Positions 6,368 through 12,885 of a DNA stretch of 12,885 nucleotides are shown one piece after another. The notes under the pieces are model-generated. The model ran no database searches, was not told the origin of the DNA, and saw only the letters and a program-made list of their open reading frames with translations. How positions within the stretch are numbered: the first letter of the stretch is position 1; each line of letters opens with the position of its first letter. The stretch is taken from the NCBI GenBank assembly GCA_012837655.1, contig DUQT01000098.1:1-12885 (forward strand), read 5' to 3'. The stretch comes from Actinomyces sp. (GTDB lineage Bacteria > Actinomycetota > Actinomycetes > Actinomycetales > Actinomycetaceae). A program made the translations under genes and the position numbers.

Positions 6368-8047
6368 CTAGTCGCCGAGGGCTTCCTTCACAACTTCCTT
6401 GGCCTCTTCCTGGACTTCAGCCAGGTGCTCGGGGCCCTTGAATGATTCGGCGTAGATCTTATAAACGTCCTCGGTTCCCGACGGGCGGGCAGCGAACCAG
6501 GCGCTTTCGGTCGTAACCTTCAGGCCGCCGATCGGCTCGTTGTTGCCGGGCGCGTTAACCAGTCGCGCGGTGATGTCCTCACCGGCCAGCTGGGTCGCCG
6601 CAACGTCCTCGGGGGATAGTTTCGCAAGCTTAGCCTTCTGCTCCCGCGTCGCCGCGTTGTCAATGCGCGCGTACGCGGAGTCACCAAAGCGTTCGACCTG
6701 TTCCCTGTGGATTTGCGAGGGCGTTTTCCCTGTTACTGCGATGATCTCCGCGGCAAGGAGCGCGAGGATAATGCCGTCCTTATCAGTGGTCCAGACGGTG
6801 CCGTCCTTGCGCAGGAAGGATGCGCCAGCAGATTCCTCGCCACCGAATCCGACTTCACCCGTGAGTAGCCCCGGGACGAAGTACTTGAATCCGACGGGAA
6901 CCTCGATGAGCTTGCGGCCAATGCTTTCCGCAACGCGGTCAATGAGCGCCGAGGAAACCAGGGTCTTACCAACCGCGCAGTCGGCACCCCAACCCTCGCG
7001 GTGTTCGAACAGGTACTCAATGGCGACAGCCAGGTAGTGGTTCGGGTTCATCAGGCCATCAGCGGTAACGATGCCGTGGCGATCCGAGTCCGCGTCGTTA
7101 CCAGTTGCAACGTCGTACGGCGTGTTGCCCTCCGCGTCAGGCGTCATCACCTTCAGCAGTGAAGCCATCGCGTAGGGGGATGAGCAGTCCATGCGGATCT
7201 TGCCATCCCAGTCCAGCGTCATGAAGCTCCACTTCGGGTCAACCTTCGGGTTCACAACCGTCAGGTCCAGCCCGTATCGCTCACCGATCGCTGCCCAGTA
7301 GTCAACAGCCGCACCACCAAGCGGGTCTGCGCCAATGCGGACGCCGGCTTCGCGAATGGCATCCATGTTGATTACCTTGTCGAGGTCGTCAACATACTTG
7401 GCGAGGTAGTCGTACTGCGTAACGTTCGGCTCATCCAGCAAATCATTGCCGGTTATGCGCTTTACCTTCTCCCAGCCGTCCGCAAGGATCTCGTTTGCGC
7501 GGTTAGCAATCCACGAGGTCGCGTCGGAATCTGCCGGGCCACCATGCGGCGGGTTGTATTTGAAACCTCCGTCGCGGGGCGGATTGTGGGAGGGCGTAAC
7601 AACAATGCCGTCAGCGAGTCCATCACCCGTAGTGCGTACGCCCTCTTCAGAACCTGCTCCGTTTGCCACGAGAATGGCGTGAGACACGGCCGGGGTGGGC
7701 GTGAACGAGTTACGGGAATCGATGTGAACGTTGACGCCGGCGGCGATTAGAACCTCGAGGGCGGAGCGCCATGCGGGCTCCGACAGCGCGTGCGTGTCAC
7801 GGCCGATGAACAGGGGGCCATTAATCCCCTGGGATGCGCGGTACTCAACGATTGCCTGGGTCGTCGCGACGATGTGCGCCTCGTTGAACGCACCGTCAAA
7901 GGACGAACCACGGTGACCAGACGTTCCAAACACGACCTTCTGGTCGGGATTGTTCACGTCAGGTTCGATGTCGTAGTACGCGGACAGAACTTGATCGACG
8001 TTTATTAGGTCTTCTGGTTTGGCTACTTGGCCTGCTCTTTCATGCAT
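6368..8047 (-). CDS. pgm: Phosphoglucomutase (alpha-D-glucose phosphate-specific)
   Basis: A 559-residue protein, close to E. coli Pgm (about 546), that interconverts glucose 1-phosphate and glucose 6-phosphate and so links glycogen, trehalose and UDP-glucose synthesis with glycolysis. The N-terminus HERAGQ, then EDLINV, matches the E. coli protein directly. Key sites: FGTSGHRGS (40-48), the phosphoserine loop TPSHNPP with Ser153, the metal-binding loop GNDADSDRHG with Asp318, Asp320 and Asp322, the sugar-specificity loop GFGGEESAGAS, and the phosphate-binding ARPSGTEDVYKIY near the C-terminus. A few extra residues (around 131-142) precede the serine loop. The family and context fit a soluble cytosolic enzyme. 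The start at ATG 8047 matches the family; there is no Shine-Dalgarno before it. Monocistronic as far as can be seen, with the thi promoter just downstream. Confidence 0.97.
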   Translation of the reverse strand: MHERAGQVAKPEDLINVDQVLSAYYDIEPDVNNPDQKVVFGTSGHRGSSFDGAFNEAHIVATTQAIVEYRASQGINGPLFIGRDTHALSEPAWRSALEVLIAAGVNVHIDSRNSFTPTPAVSHAILVANGAGSEEGVRTTGDGLADGIVVTPSHNPPRDGGFKYNPPHGGPADSDATSWIANRANEILADGWEKVKRITGNDLLDEPNVTQYDYLAKYVDDLDKVINMDAIREAGVRIGADPLGGAAVDYWAAIGERYGLDLTVVNPKVDPKWSFMTLDWDGKIRMDCSSPYAMASLLKVMTPDAEGNTPYDVATGNDADSDRHGIVTADGLMNPNHYLAVAIEYLFEHREGWGADCAVGKTLVSSALIDRVAESIGRKLIEVPVGFKYFVPGLLTGEVGFGGEESAGASFLRKDGTVWTTDKDGIILALLAAEIIAVTGKTPSQIHREQVERFGDSAYARIDNAATREQKAKLAKLSPEDVAATQLAGEDITARLVNAPGNNEPIGGLKVTTESAWFAARPSGTEDVYKIYAESFKGPEHLAEVQEEAKEVVKEALGD

Positions 8048-8059
8048 GCCCCAATTGTG
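8048..8059 (-). promoter_or_regulatory. Possible leaderless -10 box of pgm
   Basis: Minus-strand CACAAT (8059-8054) lies exactly 6 nt before the pgm ATG, the spacing of the leaderless starts elsewhere in the window, and pgm has no purine-rich ribosome site. CACAAT matches TATAAT at four of six positions but lacks the T of TANNNT, so this is weak. Confidence 0.25.
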
Positions 8060-8112
8060 TCAGGTGTCACTCAAATTTTCATCCGCGTCCTACCATGCAA
8101 AACCCAAAGCCC

Positions 8113-8141
8113 CGAATATGGGCAAATTTCGCCCGAATTCG
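8113..8141. repeat. Imperfect hairpin upstream of pgm
   Basis: CGAAT (8113-8117) and GGGC (8120-8123) can pair with GCCC (8131-8134) and ATTCG (8137-8141) around an A/T-rich loop, leaving a 2x2 internal bulge. In the minus-strand transcript it would lie between the large hairpin and pgm. No U tract follows, so terminator function is doubtful. Confidence 0.35.
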
Positions 8142-8154
8142 CTTGGACCACGAT

Positions 8155-8188
8155 TGCTTGGCCCGCGCGGAGCCGCGCGGGCCAAGCA
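8155..8188. repeat. 16-bp perfect inverted repeat with a 2-nt loop, terminator-like
   Basis: The left arm 8155-8170 (TGCTTGGCCCGCGCGG) and right arm 8173-8188 are perfect reverse complements separated only by AG. Transcribed from either strand it gives a very GC-rich hairpin. It lies about 150 bp past the dehydrogenase stop codon and about 110 bp before pgm, so it could end dehydrogenase transcription, but neither side has a T tract. Its CTTGG/CCAAG ends match the core of the neighbouring direct repeats, so it may belong to a repeat element rather than be a simple terminator. Confidence 0.7.
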
Positions 8189-8281
8189 GCGTATCCAGGT
8201 TTGCTCAAAGGAGCGCGGTCCAAGTAGGTTATTCAGGTTCGTGCCAAGGCGCGGTCCAAGCGCCGTATCCAGGTTCGCGCG
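8189..8281. repeat. Two 36-bp tandem direct repeats plus a partial third
   Basis: Units at 8189-8224 and 8225-8260 and a truncated copy from 8261 share a T-CAGGTT-G block (starting 8196, 8234 and 8270) and, in the two full units, CGCGGTCCAAG at the right end. Similarity is clear but imperfect. An inverted copy of the core, GCTTGGACC, is at 8141-8149 and is the reverse complement of 8253-8261. Together with the hairpin this makes a cluster of CTTGG-cored repeats filling most of the gap between the dehydrogenase and pgm. I do not recognise the family. Beyond this the rest of the gap (8048-8340) shows only a small GCAAC/GTTGC hairpin at 8311-8325. Confidence 0.65.
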
Positions 8282-8340
8282 CCGCACGCGTCCTCACGAG
8301 GTCATGCACAGCAACTCGCCGTTGCGCAGCGCGCCTGTCC

Positions 8341-9285
8341 TCATTTGGGTTTGCGCACGACTCCGATCATCGAGTCGATGTCGCCGGCCACCCAGGCTTC
8401 ATAGTTGTGCTTGATGCGTTCAGGTGCGCGATCGGGGCGACCACCCGCGGAGTGGGGGCTGATCACAACGTTTTCGAAGTCCCACAGGGGCGAATCTTCG
8501 GGCAGTGGCTCAACTTGGAAGACGTCGAGCCCAGCTCCGCCGAGCTTGCCTTCCTCCAAGGCCTTGGCAAGAACGCCCTCGTCGACTGTTGGCCCACGAC
8601 CCACGTTGATAAGTAGGGCGCGGTCGGGAAGTAGGTCCACAATTTTCTGGTTGAAAATATTTTTCGTGGCGGATGTTGCGGGCAGGACCATGACGAGGAT
8701 GTCGGTTTCGGGTAGGACCTTCTCGAAGTCGTCTTCGGTTATGACCGGGAAGCCGGCGCGCTCACCTGCGGAACGCGCAACGCCCGTGACGTTTGCGCCC
8801 AGCGCGTCAAACACGCGCGCAACCTGCTGACCAATCGCACCGAATCCCCACACGACCACGTTGGATTCGACTGTTGTGCGAACGTGCTTGCCGTCGTGAA
8901 GAGGGCGGGGGCGGCCAAAGTCGGACCAGTAGTGTTCGCGCTTGTGCTCCAGCATTTCAGGAATGCGGTTCGTAAGCGCCAACGTCAGCGCGGCGGCATG
9001 TTCCGCGACGGGACGGTCGTGGAAGTGAACGCCGTTCGTGACAACCACGTCGTCACCCAGGTTCGAGTTAAGGAGCCCATCCGGACCAGCCGCCAAAGTC
9101 TGGTACCAGCGAACATTCGGAAGCTGATCCACAAACTTCGAAACACGCGCCTGCATGCCCCACAGAACGGCGGCTTCAGCGTCGCGGTGTTCCTCGGGAA
9201 CATCTTCGAATTCGGATAGCTTAACGATCTCTACGTCGGGCAGATCCAAATCCAGAGGGGTTGAAGTCGGAATAATTAGTTTCAT
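8341..9285 (-). CDS. NAD(P)-dependent D-2-hydroxyacid dehydrogenase family protein
   Basis: A 314-residue cytosolic oxidoreductase of the D-isomer-specific 2-hydroxyacid dehydrogenase family. The Rossmann signature is VVVWGFGAIGQQVA (143-156, GxGxIG). All three catalytic residues are in family context: Arg230 in INVGRGPTVDE, Glu259 in LDVFQVEPLPEDSPLW, and His278 in VVISPHSAGG. The N-terminal substrate domain has WYQTLAAGPDGLL (60-72) in the position of the substrate-binding loop. Instead of an acidic residue after the second strand it has ARSAGER (170-176), which may favour NADPH, but this is an inference. The 2-keto acid substrate cannot be named from sequence; members include glyoxylate/hydroxypyruvate reductases and D-lactate or phosphoglycerate dehydrogenases. 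The start is firm: GGAGG (9295-9291) lies 5 nt before ATG. The gene is divergent from the DUF5926 gene across a 121-bp gap. Confidence 0.9.
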   Translation of the reverse strand: MKLIIPTSTPLDLDLPDVEIVKLSEFEDVPEEHRDAEAAVLWGMQARVSKFVDQLPNVRWYQTLAAGPDGLLNSNLGDDVVVTNGVHFHDRPVAEHAAALTLALTNRIPEMLEHKREHYWSDFGRPRPLHDGKHVRTTVESNVVVWGFGAIGQQVARVFDALGANVTGVARSAGERAGFPVITEDDFEKVLPETDILVMVLPATSATKNIFNQKIVDLLPDRALLINVGRGPTVDEGVLAKALEEGKLGGAGLDVFQVEPLPEDSPLWDFENVVISPHSAGGRPDRAPERIKHNYEAWVAGDIDSMIGVVRKPK

Positions 9286-9351
9286 GGTTTCCTCCGTTCA
9301 GGAATGTCCTTAACCGGGTTCTTGTCCCATTCAATCACCGCACACTTTTCT

Positions 9352-9367
9352 CGGCTATAGTTAGCCG
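9352..9367 (+). promoter_or_regulatory. -10 box of the DUF5926 gene inside a 6-bp dyad
   Basis: TATAGT at 9356-9361 is a strong -10 hexamer, 45 bp upstream of the ATG at 9407. It is embedded in the perfect inverted repeat CGGCTA-TAGT-TAGCCG, which could be an operator. No clear -35 lies 16-18 bp upstream. Transcription would start near 9368 and give a short leader containing GGAGG (9396-9400), 6 nt before the start codon. The 121-bp region must also hold the dehydrogenase promoter; no convincing minus-strand hexamer pair was seen. Confidence 0.5.
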
Positions 9368-9406
9368 CTAAAATCAATCCTCGAAGCTAGATTTTGGAGG
9401 AAATCC

Positions 9407-10282
9407 ATGGGAAAGAAGTCTCGCCGCAAGAAGGTCGGCGCCAACAAGAAATTCCGCCCAATCATTCCGCACGTCGCCCGCCCATTTGAAGGCCTTGACG
9501 CGGAAGCCGACCTGGTTGCAATGCGTGAAATTATTCCCGCCGCGACCCTCGCCGCAAAAACAACGCCGGAATACGGTTCCGTTGACTTCTACTTCGCAAC
9601 CCTCCTGCCCGACGCCGCGCCCGCAATCGTGCGCGAAGACGGCGTCATCCTAATCGGCATGCAGACCCGTTCCAGCACGCGTGACGCGGGACATGACCTG
9701 GGCGTCGCCCTCGTCGCCGCAATCGATCGCAAGAAAAAGATTGACGAGGACGTGGCTGACTACGGCGTTGTGCGAGTCGACGTTCGCGACGCTGGGCCGC
9801 GCATCAACGACATGCTTGCTTCCACGCAGAAGATGGAGATTCGCTCCGACCTTGGTTTCTGGATTGCCGAAGGCCAAAAGAACGAAGAGATTGAAGCGGT
9901 CATTGAGCAGACCTCAAAGGAACTGATTCCATCAAAGGCCGTGCCGGGTGTAGAGAACACGTACTGGCACGACATGGGTAAGCACTTCGTGCGCTGGATT
10001 CGCCTAGAAGATGAGGACCAGTTGTTCACCGCGCTGGCCCGCATGCAGGCGGCTGGAGAACTCAGCCTGGGGCAGGGCGACCGCTTCATCGGCGCCTTCC
10101 GCGCGGCTGGCCTGTCCATTCCCGTATTCGAGTTCCCCGGCGAAGTTGACCCGGAGACGCTAACCGAACCGGTCAAGGAACTGGAACAGAAGCTCGCTGC
10201 CGCCCTCGAAAATAAAGAACCGCTAAATGACGATGAACGTCGCGCACGTGCGGGACTTGTGTCGCGCCAAGTTTCCCTATAA
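9407..10282 (+). CDS. DUF5926 family protein, function unknown
   Basis: A 291-residue soluble protein of the actinobacterial DUF5926 family, recognised by RPFEGLDAEADLVAMREIIPAAT (split over residues 25-47), an ENTYWHDMGKHFVRW segment, LARMQAAGELSLGQGDRFIGAFRAAGLSIPV, and the ending LNDDERRARAGLVSRQVSL. No catalytic motif can be identified. Many members as I recall them start with a zinc-binding SEC-C motif (CPCGSGKKYK-like). Here the N-terminus is instead a short Lys/Arg-rich stretch (GKKSRRKKVGANKKF) without cysteines, so the metal site is absent. The basic N-terminus could contact nucleic acid or ribosomes, which is speculation. The start is firm, with GGAGG 6 nt upstream. The GT2 gene follows after 37 bp but has its own probable promoter. 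Confidence 0.88.
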   Translation: MGKKSRRKKVGANKKFRPIIPHVARPFEGLDAEADLVAMREIIPAATLAAKTTPEYGSVDFYFATLLPDAAPAIVREDGVILIGMQTRSSTRDAGHDLGVALVAAIDRKKKIDEDVADYGVVRVDVRDAGPRINDMLASTQKMEIRSDLGFWIAEGQKNEEIEAVIEQTSKELIPSKAVPGVENTYWHDMGKHFVRWIRLEDEDQLFTALARMQAAGELSLGQGDRFIGAFRAAGLSIPVFEFPGEVDPETLTEPVKELEQKLAAALENKEPLNDDERRARAGLVSRQVSL

Positions 10283-10307
10283 TTGCTAACAGAAATTTTA
10301 TTCTGAT

Positions 10308-10319
10308 TAGACTGAATTT
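10308..10319 (+). promoter_or_regulatory. Leaderless -10 box of the GT2 gene
   Basis: TAGACT (10308-10313), then GAATTT, then the ATG at 10320: the same hexamer and 6-nt spacing as before the MFS and App1-like genes. A weak TTGCTA (10283-10288) lies 19 bp upstream as a possible -35. The gap is A/T-rich and has no Shine-Dalgarno. Confidence 0.65.
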
Positions 10320-11180
10320 ATGAGTGAATCTGGTCCGCGAAGTCAAGGGAGCCGCGCCAGCGAATCCCTGCGTAATCGTCCACAAAAACACAGGGTTGCG
10401 GTGATCATTCCCGCCCACAACGAAGCCCGCCAAATCGCACACACCGTGCGCGCGTGTAGGGCGCTACCGGGAGTGGACCTGCTAATCGTCGTGGATGACG
10501 GGTCGGATGACAACACGCAACAGCACGCCCGCCAGGCGGGCGCTGTTGTTGTGCGGCACTCTGTGGTTAGGGGTAAGGCCTCCGCGCTGGAAACCGGCGT
10601 GAAGGTCGCGGCTATGCGAGACCGCGCGGACGGACTGCCCAGGCACCTGCTCTTCTTGGACGCCGACCTTGGGGAGAGCGCGCTTGAGGCGACCTCGCTT
10701 ATCGCAACGGTGCAAAGCGGGAAAATCGACTGCGCGATCGCGACCCTGCCCAAGCAAAAGGGTGCGGGTGGACACGGTTTTGTTGTCAACCACGCGCGTA
10801 AAGCGATCCGCAGGGCGACGGGATGGTCGCCGATGGCGCCACTTTCCGGCCAGCGTTGCATCACCCGCGAAGCTGTCAACGACATCATGCCGTTTGCGCC
10901 CGGTTGGGGCGTCGAGGTCGCAATGACGATCGACCTTCTGGTCAAGGGCTACACCGTGCAGGAAGTGCCGTGCGATTTCACGCACCGCGCCACCGGCAAC
11001 GACCTGCTGGGATACCTACATCGCGCCGACCAGTACAAGGACGCGCTGAAAGCAACTACTGTGCGTCGTCTTCACCGGCATCGCGTGCCGACGAAGGCGC
11101 GGATGCATGCGGCTTTGAATCAGACACCGGGTTCGCCGTATAACGCTTACGCGAAACCCACAGCTGACGAGCAAGAATAG
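10320..11180 (+). CDS. Family 2 (GT-A) glycosyltransferase
   Basis: A 286-residue GT2 protein without membrane spans. After a hydrophilic N-terminal stretch of about 24 residues, the GT-A core begins with VAVIIPAHNEA (26-36), VVDDGSDDNT (57-66, nucleotide-sugar binding), GKASALETG (85-93), and the metal-binding DAD in LLFLDADLGES (114-116). Later landmarks are SGQRC (176-180), GWGVEVAM (195-202) and FTHRATGNDLLGYLHR (220-235). The type resembles polyprenyl-phosphate or glucosyl-3-phosphoglycerate-like actinobacterial GT2 proteins, but donor and acceptor cannot be assigned. The ATG is chosen for the leaderless -10 exactly 6 nt upstream and because no other start fits the frame better. The last 41 codons (residues 246-286) overlap the opposite-strand membrane protein gene. 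Confidence 0.88.
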   Translation: MSESGPRSQGSRASESLRNRPQKHRVAVIIPAHNEARQIAHTVRACRALPGVDLLIVVDDGSDDNTQQHARQAGAVVVRHSVVRGKASALETGVKVAAMRDRADGLPRHLLFLDADLGESALEATSLIATVQSGKIDCAIATLPKQKGAGGHGFVVNHARKAIRRATGWSPMAPLSGQRCITREAVNDIMPFAPGWGVEVAMTIDLLVKGYTVQEVPCDFTHRATGNDLLGYLHRADQYKDALKATTVRRLHRHRVPTKARMHAALNQTPGSPYNAYAKPTADEQE

Positions 11181-12885
11181 CCACCAACCCCGGCACCGCA
11201 ATCGCGAAGCCATCCACTGCCATCAGCGCCCCCGAGTCATTAATCGGCACCGCAATCACGATTCCCAGCAGGATCGCGAGCGCAATCGCCGGCAAACCGG
11301 GAACGCTCGCGGCTTCCTGTAACGTCTGCCGATGTGTCTGCGAGTGCTTCAACCCCCTGCGAATCACAATCGTGCCCACGACGATCACCATAATCGCGAC
11401 AATCACGGCGATAATCACGTAAATATTACCCGCGAACGACCCGGCCAGATCGCGCGCTTTTCCGGCAAGTAGTTGCCATGATTCCGGGCTTCCAATCGTC
11501 GCCCAGAAACGTCCAATATGTGAGGGCGTGCCTGACTTAACGTCCAGGTAACCTACAAACCCCATAGTGAGCACGGTTAGCAACACCCAGATCGCGAGGT
11601 GCTTCCAGTGCAGTCGTTTGCCGCTGATTAGTACGAATGCGACTAGGAACGCGGCAATAATTCCCGGCGGGCCGCCGAAGTCAGCACCCCACATTGGGAG
11701 GGCGTCGATGACTAGGACTCCGACTCCCATTGCGGCGACTCCGGCGGCGGCGTCAGATCGCGAAGATGACATCTTGTTTGCCAGCCAGGGGAGGATGGCC
11801 AGGAGCCCGGAGACCAGCAGGATTATGTAGCTTCGGTTCGATATTCCGTAGAAGCGCCTGGATGTAAGGGTTAGGGATCCGAAGAAGCCGTCGCGTTGCA
11901 TCGCTGTTCCCGACACGACGTCCACGGCCAACAGCAGCAGGGTGATTGCAGCGATTATCGCAACGGGTTGCGGGCTGGTGCGTGCAATCCACGTCAGTGC
12001 AACCGCAAGGATCAACGTGAGGATGATGGGGAGAATCGGGGATTGGGAGAACCTCCACCACGGAATGAAGTTCAAAATCAAAGCCGCTGGAATCCACGCG
12101 AATGCAACGGTGTTCCAGGTCGCGATGTTGCGCCAAATGAAGGCCGGTCCGTCGTCGGGGCCCGGTCTGCGCGCAAAGTGCATCAGCCCCGCCAGGATGC
12201 CGGTAATTACGAAAATTCCCCACGCCACAAAGAACGGCGTGAGCGCATTTTTAGCTGCGTGAGAGTGCACGTTTGCGTCTTGAAGTTCAGCCAGCGCCTT
12301 GTCTAAGGCCATCTCTGAGATTTCGAAATCTTGACCTGCTTGGAAGTCTCGAAGCTCGCTGATTGTTGCCAGGCCAGCCGACTTTGTGGCTGCGGAATTC
12401 AAAAGGCCCACAGTTTTAGTTGAATCGCCGGGCTCAATTATTGCGGCAAACTGCAGTGAAGGCTCATCCCAAGACTGTCCAACCGAAGCGATAACAATGC
12501 TCGTGTCAATAGGGGCAGGCGCCTGGTCGCGCGCCGCAGGCCCGGCTGCCTCGCCTGCATCTTCGGTTACGCTCGCTTCGGCCTCGGCAGATTCAGACGC
12601 GCCAGCACCGTCTGAAACTGCGTCGTCCGTGTCACCAGCGCCGCCCGCGACGTCCGTGCCGTTCGCGTCGCCCACGCCGTTCGTGCCGTTCGCGCCGCCG
12701 CCGTGCTCTGCCTGAAGCTTTTCGTAAGCGGCGTAGGCGCCCAGCGCGGCGTCGAGGCGTTGGCTGATCCAGCCCGCGTTCATGGCTCGTTCGGGGGAGT
12801 CAGTTGGCCCCGCGGCCCACCCGAGGTCAACGTAAATATCGCCCTCGGAATTAAGGAGCGTTTCGAGGATGGTTAGCTGCAGGTC
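11056..12885 (-). CDS. Large multi-span membrane protein, likely alkaline-phosphatase-like type, 5' end cut by window edge
   Basis: The frame is open from the stop at 11056 through the right edge. The ATG at 12783 is internal, since 34 further in-frame codons (including ILETLLNSEGDIYVDLGW) continue to 12885. The visible 609 residues comprise the end of a soluble domain, a low-complexity Gly/Ala/Asp/Glu-rich insert (about 12514-12702), a segment SIVIASVGQSWDEPSLQFAA, then GLLNSAATKSAGLATISELRDF, and about eleven hydrophobic spans followed by a hydrophilic tail. The GLLxSxxTxxxGLxxxxxL segment, with later GADFGGPPG and SHIGRF motifs between spans, recalls actinobacterial membrane proteins with an N-terminal alkaline-phosphatase-like domain. 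The metal-binding residues would lie beyond the window, so this is tentative. Probably in the cytoplasmic membrane with the soluble domain outside. Tail-to-tail with the GT2 gene. Confidence 0.75.
   Translation of the reverse strand, partial: DLQLTILETLLNSEGDIYVDLGWAAGPTDSPERAMNAGWISQRLDAALGAYAAYEKLQAEHGGGANGTNGVGDANGTDVAGGAGDTDDAVSDGAGASESAEAEASVTEDAGEAAGPAARDQAPAPIDTSIVIASVGQSWDEPSLQFAAIIEPGDSTKTVGLLNSAATKSAGLATISELRDFQAGQDFEISEMALDKALAELQDANVHSHAAKNALTPFFVAWGIFVITGILAGLMHFARRPGPDDGPAFIWRNIATWNTVAFAWIPAALILNFIPWWRFSQSPILPIILTLILAVALTWIARTSPQPVAIIAAITLLLLAVDVVSGTAMQRDGFFGSLTLTSRRFYGISNRSYIILLVSGLLAILPWLANKMSSSRSDAAAGVAAMGVGVLVIDALPMWGADFGGPPGIIAAFLVAFVLISGKRLHWKHLAIWVLLTVLTMGFVGYLDVKSGTPSHIGRFWATIGSPESWQLLAGKARDLAGSFAGNIYVIIAVIVAIMVIVVGTIVIRRGLKHSQTHRQTLQEAASVPGLPAIALAILLGIVIAVPINDSGALMAVDGFAIAVPGLVAILARQLWVSRKRYTANPVSDSKPHASAPSSARDAGEDDAQ

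Noticed and set aside
8189..8281. 36-bp repeats as a CRISPR array
   Set aside because: Units are directly adjacent with no spacers, are imperfect, and there is no cas gene nearby.
8090..8287. 65-codon minus-strand frame in the pgm upstream gap
   Set aside because: Its repetitive peptide is simply a read-through of the 36-bp repeats and hairpin; no ribosome site and no recognisable domain.
12781..12783. ATG at 12783 as the start of the membrane protein
   Set aside because: The frame is open for 34 more codons to the window edge with plausible protein sequence, and there is no Shine-Dalgarno or -10 box at the right distance.

Overview
The window looks like chromosomal DNA from a moderately GC-rich actinobacterium. 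Signs are a DUF5926 protein (an actinobacterial family), a phosphoglucomutase of the E. coli Pgm type, an actinobacterial-type multi-span membrane protein, a ThiD-TenA fusion, and several genes whose start codon sits 6 nt after a TANNNT -10 box (leaderless transcription). A member of the Actinomycetaceae or a relative is a reasonable guess, but nothing here fixes genus or species. I see no insertion sequence, phage gene, CRISPR array, rRNA or tRNA.

Layout. Everything from 1 to 9285 is on the minus strand, read here in transcription order. A D-2-hydroxyacid dehydrogenase (9285-8341) is followed by a 293-bp gap holding a 16-bp perfect hairpin and 36-bp direct repeats. Then comes phosphoglucomutase pgm (8047-6368). 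Next is a thiamin salvage operon, thiM - thiE - thiD/tenA (6249-3030), with 4-bp ATGA overlaps at both junctions and a TPP riboswitch directly in front of thiM. It is followed by an MFS transporter (2975-1671), a GlcU/RbsU-type sugar transporter (1651-767), and the 5' part of an App1-like phosphatase (717 to the left edge). On the plus strand, a DUF5926 gene (9407-10282) diverges from the dehydrogenase and is followed by a GT2 glycosyltransferase (10320-11180). The 3' end of the glycosyltransferase gene overlaps by 125 bp, tail to tail, with a minus-strand membrane protein gene that runs off the right edge.

Function. The thi operon can phosphorylate hydroxyethylthiazole (ThiM) and HMP (ThiD), join the two phosphates into thiamin phosphate (ThiE), and recover HMP from damaged thiamin (TenA), all under TPP control. 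No thiC or thiG is visible, so the locus by itself is a salvage route. The other genes are housekeeping or accessory and I see no new multi-gene system. The points most worth a second look are: the thiM start codon lies inside a possible 10-bp extension of riboswitch helix P1; an identical TAGACT-N6-start arrangement precedes three genes, with related boxes at two more; an unexplained repeat cluster lies between the dehydrogenase and pgm; and there is a long convergent coding overlap.
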